Of a stretch of DNA of 64,000 bases, positions 58,386-64,000 are shown in pieces. The stretch comes from Marinobacter pelagius (GTDB taxonomy: Bacteria; Pseudomonadota; Gammaproteobacteria; Pseudomonadales; Oleiphilaceae): contig NZ_FOUR01000002.1 of the NCBI RefSeq assembly GCF_900114925.1, positions 434,001-498,000 of the forward strand. Reading direction: 5' to 3'. The translations under genes were made by a program, and so were the position numbers. Below the pieces are notes generated by a model. It saw nothing but the letters and a program-made list of their open reading frames with translations, searched no databases and was not told the origin of the DNA. Each line of letters starts with the position of its first letter. Within the stretch, counting starts at the first letter, position 1.

Positions 58386-59861
58386 ATGGACGCCCTGCAT
58401 TACCAACCGGCCCACGAACTCCTGCGCCAGCTTGAGAAAGGAACACTGACCAGCGAACAACTCACCCAGGCCCTGCTGGCCCGCATCCGGGAACAGAACC
58501 CCGCCATCAATGCGGTGGTCACGCTGGATGAGAATCGTGTACTGGAGCAAGCCCGGGAGGCGGACCGGCAGCGCGCGAACAACCAGGAGCTGGGCCCCCT
58601 GCATGGCCTGCCGCTCACCCTCAAGGACACTTGGGAAGTGGCCGGCATGACCTGCACCGCGGGCGCCCCTGCCCTGCGGAACCACCGACCGGAACGCCAT
58701 GCGGATGTAGTCCGCCGCCTGGAAGAGGCTGGCGCCATCATCCTCGGCAAAACCAACATTCCGCTCTACGCCACGGATCTTCAGAGCTACAACAAGCTGT
58801 TCGGCGTCACCAACAACCCCTATGACCCGAGCCGCACGCCCGGCGGCTCCTCCGGTGGTGCAGCGGCCGCCCTGGCGGCGGGATTCACACCCCTGGAAGT
58901 GGGTAGTGACCTGGCCGGCTCTATCCGCATACCCGCCCATTTCTGCGGGGTGTTCGGCCACAAACCCAGCCGTTCTCTGGTCTCCTTCCGGGGCCACATA
59001 CCCGGCCCGCCCGGCACCGAATCGCAACCGGACCTGGCCGAAGGCGGCCCCATGGCCCGTAATGCGCGGGACCTGGCACTGCTTCTGAAACTCATCGCCG
59101 GCCCACGCCCGCCCGAAAGCCGCAGCTGGGCCCTGGCCATGGAACCCGCGCGCTTCGAGAAACTGGATCAGGCCCGGGTAGCGCTCTGGCTGGACGACCC
59201 TTTGTGTCCGGTCGAGGACGAACTGGTCGACGGTTATCGGAACCTGGGTAAAAGCCTGGAAGACAAGGGAGCGCTGGTGGCAGAGGCAGATAATCCCTTG
59301 CTCAGCCTGGAGCACATCCTGCCCGTTTACTTCAACCTGCTGGGCAGCCTGATCGGCACCTCCCTCAAACCGGCCCAACGCCGCCAGATGAAGTGGATCG
59401 CACTTCTCGAACGCTGGCTACACCTGCTCGGCCCCACGACACCCTACATCGGCGAATACGCCCGGGGCGTGAACCAGCGGATCTACGAGTGGATGCAGTG
59501 GAGCGAAGTCCGGGAAAAGATGCGGGCAGAAATCGAAACCCTGTTCAGGGACTTTGATGTACTGCTCACGCCCATCACTCCCACGGCCGCCATCCATCAT
59601 GACCACAGCCAGCCGGTGTTCAAGCGGCGCATCACTGTGGCCGGCAAACCGAGGGCCTACATGGACCAGTTTTGCTGGATTGCCCTGGCCACACTGCTGG
59701 GGCTGCCGGCCACTTCGGTGCCGATCGGGCGGACGAAAGAAGGCCTGCCCTATAACGTGCAGGTGATCGGGGCGCCCGGGACGGATCTCACCACGATCCG
59801 GTTCGGGGAGTTGTTGGAGGAGAGCGGACTTGCGGGGTTTCAGCCCCCGTCGGCGGACTGA
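58386..59861 (+). CDS. amidase (amidase-signature family)
   Basis: 491 residues from ATG 58386, with AAGAG 7 bases upstream. The Ser-cisSer-Lys triad is intact: Lys80 in LTLKDTW, Ser155 in GGSSGGAA and Ser179 in DLAGSIRIPA. It hydrolyses an amide whose identity cannot be read from the sequence. GatA is unlikely because gatB/gatC are absent and the C-terminal region differs. It follows the voltage-sensor-like gene by 38 bases on the same strand, which may be coincidental. Confidence 0.9.
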   Translation: MDALHYQPAHELLRQLEKGTLTSEQLTQALLARIREQNPAINAVVTLDENRVLEQAREADRQRANNQELGPLHGLPLTLKDTWEVAGMTCTAGAPALRNHRPERHADVVRRLEEAGAIILGKTNIPLYATDLQSYNKLFGVTNNPYDPSRTPGGSSGGAAAALAAGFTPLEVGSDLAGSIRIPAHFCGVFGHKPSRSLVSFRGHIPGPPGTESQPDLAEGGPMARNARDLALLLKLIAGPRPPESRSWALAMEPARFEKLDQARVALWLDDPLCPVEDELVDGYRNLGKSLEDKGALVAEADNPLLSLEHILPVYFNLLGSLIGTSLKPAQRRQMKWIALLERWLHLLGPTTPYIGEYARGVNQRIYEWMQWSEVREKMRAEIETLFRDFDVLLTPITPTAAIHHDHSQPVFKRRITVAGKPRAYMDQFCWIALATLLGLPATSVPIGRTKEGLPYNVQVIGAPGTDLTTIRFGELLEESGLAGFQPPSAD

Positions 59862-59875
59862 ACCCCCTCTCCGGA

Positions 59876-61060
59876 TCAAGCACCAAAGTGCAAACGATTC
59901 AGCCGGTACACAAGCCAGATGGTCAGGAACTGGAGGATAAGAGCGATACCCGTCAGGCACCAATAAGCCACACTGAAACGCTCCAGCACACCGAATCCCA
60001 CAAGGCCCGCGTTGGTAAAGAAATGGATCATGACCGCCAGCCCGACTCCGGGGCAGACCAGGGCATAGGCGCCGGCGGATTTTTCGTTACCGGTCACGAA
60101 TCTCGCAAAATAGCCGTACCGGGCCAACACAACCCAGCCAAGGAGACCGAACACCAGCTGGGCGCAAAGGAAATAGGTCAGCATGGCGAGGACATCCACC
60201 CCGCCTGCTCCTGATTCGAAATGGACGTGGAAACCATGGGTCTGGCGCAGAAGCGTAATGGTCAACGTTGTCAGAATGGGCAACACGATCCAAAGGGTTG
60301 GTGCCGTGGAGGGATCGGAGCCCTGCTCAAGCATGGCTCGGAAGCCGAGAACCACCTGAATTGCCCCGATCAGAAACGCCGTTACCATGAAAAAGCTGGA
60401 AAGCACCAGGCTGAACGCCACGGTTACCGTGCTCTGGCTCATGGCGGCCGGCGCGGCCAGGCCAACGGCAATCATTGCCGAAGCAAAGGCTGGCAGCAGC
60501 TGGCCCAGATTGTTGTTCTTCACACAATCAAAACCACCTCCAACCAGGACCCTGCCCCAGAAATCCCGAAGCAGAGCCAGGGCCCAGGCACCAACCAGCA
60601 CGAAAGCCAGAAGCGCCAGGGGAAACAGCCACTCAACCACCGACCACAACGCCGGCACGAACGTCAGGCCGAGAATGAAGCCCACATTGATGGACATGGC
60701 TACCGTCAGCGGCCCGGCCAGCAACTGGGTCTCGGAATTGCTGTCGCGCAGCTGCTGATAGGCCTGTGTTTTGCGGAAACGCCCGTACTGCCTGAGATTC
60801 CAGACAAGCAGATAGATGTGAAGCGCCGAAAAGAACGCAATGCCCACCCAGGCGCCGATTACCGCAACCTTGGGCATCAGACTGCCTCCGCCAAGAGCAG
60901 CAACCGCATCCTCAAACAGCGGTACCGGAGCATCCGGGTGCGGCAGCCAGAACATCAGCCACATGAAAAAGGTCACTGCTAATCCCCCGGCACCGAGGGC
61001 GGCAAGAAAATACGTAGGGGCCCATTCAGGGCTGGTATCCTTGGGCATGCGGTAAAACAT
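59876..61060 (-). CDS. ten-helix membrane protein of unknown function, possibly TsoY-like
   Basis: 394 residues with about ten hydrophobic helices, e.g. FLAALGAGGLAVTFFMWLMF, VLVGAWALALL, VLAMLTYFLCAQLVFGLL. The number and spacing recall the TDT/SLAC1 fold of anion and tellurite transporters. I also recall a (seleno)protein family TsoY of this shape beside rhodaneses, but cannot confirm it. The segment GGGFDCVKNNNLGQLLPAFA holds a conserved-looking Cys. It is divergent from the rhodanese gene, 55 bases apart, suggesting shared regulation and a sulfur-linked substrate. Convergent with the amidase gene. Confidence 0.6.
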   Translation of the reverse strand: MFYRMPKDTSPEWAPTYFLAALGAGGLAVTFFMWLMFWLPHPDAPVPLFEDAVAALGGGSLMPKVAVIGAWVGIAFFSALHIYLLVWNLRQYGRFRKTQAYQQLRDSNSETQLLAGPLTVAMSINVGFILGLTFVPALWSVVEWLFPLALLAFVLVGAWALALLRDFWGRVLVGGGFDCVKNNNLGQLLPAFASAMIAVGLAAPAAMSQSTVTVAFSLVLSSFFMVTAFLIGAIQVVLGFRAMLEQGSDPSTAPTLWIVLPILTTLTITLLRQTHGFHVHFESGAGGVDVLAMLTYFLCAQLVFGLLGWVVLARYGYFARFVTGNEKSAGAYALVCPGVGLAVMIHFFTNAGLVGFGVLERFSVAYWCLTGIALILQFLTIWLVYRLNRLHFGA

Positions 61061-61115
61061 GAATCACTCCTGTAGATTCAGAGGGTGCAATCAGGCATTG
61101 ATTAAGGCACACATT

Positions 61116-61451
61116 ATGAGTTTTCTACGTTGGCTTCCGTTTGGCAAGGTTCCTGAGTTGACTGCCGAACGCCTTGATACGCAAAAGTCGTCCATACAGA
61201 TTGTGGACGTTCGCACGGCAAAGGAGTTCGAGGCCGATCATATCGCAGGCGCGGTAAATCTGCCGATCACCCACTTTTCGCGGCATGCCGTGGCAGAGCT
61301 GGAACTGGATCGCGACAAACCGGTCGTGGCGATCTGCCTCTCCGCCCATCGGAGTATCCCTGCTGTAAGGCAGTTGCGGGGAATGGGGTTTGAGGCGTAT
61401 CAGTTGGCAGGGGGGATGAAGGCCTGGTGGAAGTATAGCGGGGGCAACTAA
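61116..61451 (+). CDS. single-domain rhodanese-like sulfurtransferase
   Basis: 111 residues from ATG 61116 (MSFLRWLPFGKVPELTAERL), with AAGG 8 bases ahead. The rhodanese core includes VDVRTAKEFEADHIAGAVNLP and the active-site loop ICLSAHRS with the catalytic Cys (first stretch split as VDVRTAKEFEADHI, AGAVNLP). LAGGMKAWW closes the domain. It carries sulfane sulfur as a persulfide. The start at 61059 in the same frame would overlap the divergent gene and lacks support. No signal peptide, so cytoplasmic. Confidence 0.88.
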   Translation: MSFLRWLPFGKVPELTAERLDTQKSSIQIVDVRTAKEFEADHIAGAVNLPITHFSRHAVAELELDRDKPVVAICLSAHRSIPAVRQLRGMGFEAYQLAGGMKAWWKYSGGN

Positions 61452-61515
61452 AGGCCCCGACAGAACCTTACCCTGAGAGCGGGATATCAGCTACTTGGGA
61501 GTAACAGGGCCAAGT

Positions 61516-62010
61516 TCAGCCAACGCCCAGTGGCACGACAAGCACTGGACGCTTGGAGTGCGTCAGCGCCTTGGTCGCTGTAGAGCCCATCAGTGCCTGT
61601 CCTAACGCGTTGTGTTTGCGGGTTCCCATAACGATCACGTCAGCATTAATTTCATCGCCGACTTCAAGGATTTTACGCCAGGGCGTACCTTCCTCGATGC
61701 GCGCCTCAATGTTCTTCAGGCTTAATACTTCGTGTTCTTCGAGCTCTTGCTCGCAGAACCGCTCTATCCGTTCGCGAATCTTCACGCTTAGTGCCTCAAC
61801 ACCTTTTTGCAGCAGATTGTCGAGTTCTTCTTTCTCCATCATGTTACTCAAGACACTGCGAGTGGTACCCGACAAGGACTCAATCACGTGCATATAAGTT
61901 ATCTGAGCCTCAGAGTAATGCCCACATAAGCTGATCGCTGCGCGGAACGCTGGCCGCGAACCCGGCTCAAGATCGGAGACATATAAGATCTTCTTGATAT
62001 CATAAAACAT
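61516..62010 (-). CDS. universal stress protein, TRAP-operon associated (TeaD-like)
   Basis: 164-residue UspA-fold protein: ILYVSDLEPGSRPAFRAAI, then DVIVMGTRKHNALGQALMGSTATKAL near the C-terminus (the latter split as DVIVMGTRKHNALG and QALMGSTATKAL). The second Gly of the nucleotide loop GxxG is Lys, while the final GS is present. It is last in a DctP-DctQ-DctM-USP order, as in the Halomonas teaABCD ectoine uptake operon, where TeaD binds ATP and restrains transport. The ligand of this transporter is not shown by the sequence. Confidence 0.87.
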   Translation of the reverse strand: MFYDIKKILYVSDLEPGSRPAFRAAISLCGHYSEAQITYMHVIESLSGTTRSVLSNMMEKEELDNLLQKGVEALSVKIRERIERFCEQELEEHEVLSLKNIEARIEEGTPWRKILEVGDEINADVIVMGTRKHNALGQALMGSTATKALTHSKRPVLVVPLGVG

Positions 62011-62054
62011 GGTTCTTCTCCTCTATTGCCCCGGGACAGGCATGGCAGCTTCGC

Positions 62055-63383
62055 TTAGTGGTACAGCAGGTCCGGCAAAAACAGTGAAATCTGAGCAACA
62101 AAAACAATCAGCGCCAAACGTACAATATCGGCACACCAGAACGGGGTAACGCCCTTGAAGATAGTACCTGTTTTCACATCTCTTAATACCGCACTGAGCA
62201 CAAAGACATTCATACCCACCGGTGGTGTGATCAGACTGATTTCGGTAACCACTACGACGACAATCCCAAACCAAACAAGATCGAAGCCGAGGCTTTCCAC
62301 CAACGGGTAGAACACCGGAACCGTCAATAGCATCATGGAAAGGCTCTCAAACACCATGCCAAGCACGATATAAATGCCAAGGATTGCCAATATCACCATG
62401 ATAGGTGACACATCCAGCGAGCTAATGAAACTCAGTAGCATGTCCGGCAACCCGGCCCGGTTAATAAAGTCCGAGAAAATCAGCGCCCCAATCACCACCG
62501 CAAACAACATCGCAGAAGTACGAGCTGTATCCGCCAGTGTTTCGAAAAGTGTCGAGAGGGTGAGCCGGCGACGGGCCAGGGCAATGACAAATGCTCCGCC
62601 AGCCCCGATACCCGCTGCTTCGGTCGGTGTGAAAACACCCAGGTAGATACCTCCCATCACGACAGTGAAAAGTGCAAGCACACCCCACACATTCCTTAAA
62701 GCCTTCAGGCGTTCCGGCCAGGACGTCTTTTCTCCGGCAGGCCCCGCGTCAGGATTCCGCTTGACGACGTACCACACGGCCGCCAGATACAGCAGGACAC
62801 CCAGCAGACCAGGGATAAAACCGGCAGCAAACAGCTCGCGGATACTCGATTCAGTCAGCAAGCCATAGATCACCAGGATAACGCTCGGCGGAATCAGAAT
62901 GCCCAGGGTACCACCAGCAGCAATGGAAGCCGTTGCCAGAGCATCTGAATAGCCATAACTGCGCATAGGTGGCATGGCCACCTTGGCCATCGTTGCGGAA
63001 GTCGCCAAACTGGAACCACAGATCGCCGAAAACCCTCCACAAGCCACTACCGTTGCCATGGACAATCCACCCTTGCGATGGCCGAGAAACGCGTTGGAGA
63101 CGTGATAGAGCTCCTGGGCCAGGCCCGAACGGGTCACGAGATTACCCATCAGCACGAACAATGGAATTATCGACAGACTGTAATTTTGAACGGTATCGAT
63201 CACCCGGTTCGACGCCATCGAAAGGGCGCCCCGCCAGCGGAAATCCATGAAGTTGGTCAGATCCAGTCCCATCAAAAAGGCAAAACCAAAGAAACCGACC
63301 AGCCCCATGGCAAAGGCAATTGGCACCCTCAGAACCACAATTATGAATAGGAGAACGGCAAAGCCGGTCAGCACGACGGTCAT
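62055..63383 (-). CDS. dctM: TRAP transporter large permease DctM
   Basis: Twelve-helix subunit that couples Na+ entry to solute uptake. It has 442 residues. Family stretches are VPIAFAMGLVGFFGFAFL, CGGFSAICGSSLATSATMAKV, ASIAAGGTLGILIPPSVILV and late VTEISLITPPVGMNVFVLS (each as seen in the translation). It lies 26 bases after dctQ and 44 before the USP gene. Confidence 0.95.
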   Translation of the reverse strand: MTVVLTGFAVLLFIIVVLRVPIAFAMGLVGFFGFAFLMGLDLTNFMDFRWRGALSMASNRVIDTVQNYSLSIIPLFVLMGNLVTRSGLAQELYHVSNAFLGHRKGGLSMATVVACGGFSAICGSSLATSATMAKVAMPPMRSYGYSDALATASIAAGGTLGILIPPSVILVIYGLLTESSIRELFAAGFIPGLLGVLLYLAAVWYVVKRNPDAGPAGEKTSWPERLKALRNVWGVLALFTVVMGGIYLGVFTPTEAAGIGAGGAFVIALARRRLTLSTLFETLADTARTSAMLFAVVIGALIFSDFINRAGLPDMLLSFISSLDVSPIMVILAILGIYIVLGMVFESLSMMLLTVPVFYPLVESLGFDLVWFGIVVVVVTEISLITPPVGMNVFVLSAVLRDVKTGTIFKGVTPFWCADIVRLALIVFVAQISLFLPDLLYH

Positions 63384-63409
63384 AAAATTTTCCGTAACTG
63401 ATTATTCGT

Positions 63410-63925
63410 TTATTTGGTAGGAGAAGAGAGGATGCGATAAACGCCGAGCGTTATCATGCCCGCGGCAGTCAGCCAGCTCATGATTGCGATGTATTGGACG
63501 ATATAGCCACTGGGCAGGCCGAGGAACTCCGTCTCGACACCGCGCCGGATCGACCTCTCGCCTAGCTCAAAGATCCGTACGGCAAGAAAGTACATCGAAG
63601 AAGACATAATCAGGGCCGAAACCAGCCCGAGAGCCTTCAATAACTTTTGCCCCAAAACATGGTCAAGCAGATCCACGACGATATGCCCTCCCCGATAAGT
63701 GATAACGGGCATCGCCGCGAATACCATCAGAGCAAGACCAAGTCGGGTGAGCTCAGTTGCGCCAGGAACGGGGCTGTTGAAGATATAGCGCCCGGCCACA
63801 TCCAGGCAGGTAATCAACATCAGAAGAAAGAGGACTGAACCTGCTACAAGCTCCAGAAGGAAGGCCAGCCACTTGGCTGGCCCCTTCTCGCTATAATGAC
63901 TGTTAACCCATGTAGCGAGAGACAT
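63410..63925 (-). CDS. dctQ: TRAP transporter small permease DctQ
   Basis: Four-helix small membrane subunit, 171 residues from ATG 63925 (MSLATWVNSHYSEKGPAKWL). CAGGAG lies 7 bases upstream, which decides this start over ATG 63952 inside the preceding gene. Helices include AFLLELVAGSVLFLLMLITCL, LGLALMVFAAMPVITYRG and IVQYIAIMSWLTAAGMITLG. The conserved GHIVVDLLD follows helix 2. It begins four bases after the stop of the substrate-binding protein gene. Confidence 0.93.
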   Translation of the reverse strand: MSLATWVNSHYSEKGPAKWLAFLLELVAGSVLFLLMLITCLDVAGRYIFNSPVPGATELTRLGLALMVFAAMPVITYRGGHIVVDLLDHVLGQKLLKALGLVSALIMSSSMYFLAVRIFELGERSIRRGVETEFLGLPSGYIVQYIAIMSWLTAAGMITLGVYRILSSPTK

Positions 63926-63929
63926 ACGC

Positions 63930-64000
63930 TTACTCCTGATGCTCTCGCTCATATTCTCGGGCTACGGTCCGCAGCTCTTCCAGCGCCTGTCGGGCATTCG
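63930..64000 (-). CDS. dctP: C-terminus of a TRAP transporter substrate-binding protein DctP (partial)
   Basis: The open minus-strand frame entering from the right edge reads NARQALEELRTVAREYEREH-QE and stops at TAA 63932-63930. A charged C-terminal helix just upstream of dctQ is where the periplasmic binding protein of a DctPQM operon is expected. The identity rests on position more than on the 23 visible residues. Confidence 0.7.
   Translation of the reverse strand, partial: NARQALEELRTVAREYEREHQE

Noticed and set aside
58386-59861. Glutamyl-tRNA amidotransferase subunit A
   Set aside because: The amidase signature is shared, but gatB and gatC are not adjacent and the C-terminal half does not look like GatA.

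Overview
The window reads as chromosomal DNA of a marine, aerobic gammaproteobacterium close to Marinobacter and related to Pseudomonas. This is inferred from high-GC codon use, a Na+-pumping NADH dehydrogenase, a complete System I cytochrome c maturation operon, a TRAP transporter with a coupled universal stress protein, and gene orders recalled from Pseudomonas: nqrA-gap-mfd-csiV-mtiP...psrA, gdhB-moxR-bat, and hptB-hsbR-hsbA. The sequence alone does not prove the genus. No rRNA, tRNA, transposase, prophage or CRISPR array was seen.

Layout. 1-13.6 kb: nqrBA (cut at the left edge), a long-form GAPDH, mfd, csiV, a methylthioinosine phosphorylase with a MscS channel, an L,D-transpeptidase without a signal peptide, the TetR regulator psrA with a PsrA-type operator, riboflavin synthase and rlmG. 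13.7-20.4 kb: rsmC, a beta-carbonic anhydrase and the giant NAD-glutamate dehydrogenase. 20.5-27.5 kb: a six-gene MoxR/DUF58/VWA/BatD (Bat-type) operon. 27.5-34.7 kb: the ccmABCDEFGHI operon. 34.9-39.1 kb: an unusual three-gene operon of a FleN-like ATPase, a methyltransferase-PilB/GspE fusion and a MoxR-like ATPase. 39.3-41.2 kb: uracil salvage (upp-uraA). 41.2-45.2 kb: an HptB-HsbR-HsbA signalling module followed by a FleQ-like regulator whose AAA+ motifs are degenerate. 45.3-45.5 kb: a 64-bp tandem array of palindromes. 45.5-49.1 kb: a DUF1329 lipid-type periplasmic protein with a PsrA-like site, two small conserved proteins, and the lexA-sulA SOS operon. 49.2-51.7 kb: amidoligase, glutamine-amidotransferase-like hydrolase and SIMPL protein. 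51.7-57.2 kb: tamAB. 57.3-64 kb: a pore-less voltage-sensor-like protein, an amidase, a ten-helix membrane protein divergent from a rhodanese, and a USP-TRAP transporter operon cut at the right edge.

How the genes work together. Many genes serve the cell envelope and respiration: Nqr and Ccm for electron transport, Bat proteins and TamAB for envelope biogenesis. The best candidates for undescribed biology are (1) the FleN-like/PCMT-PilB/MoxR operon, (2) the FleQ paralogue that keeps all three c-di-GMP contact motifs but has lost the sigma54-contact Thr and a conserved Arg-finger-region residue, (3) the amidoligase cassette, and (4) the palindrome array with compensatory base changes next to the FleQ-like gene.
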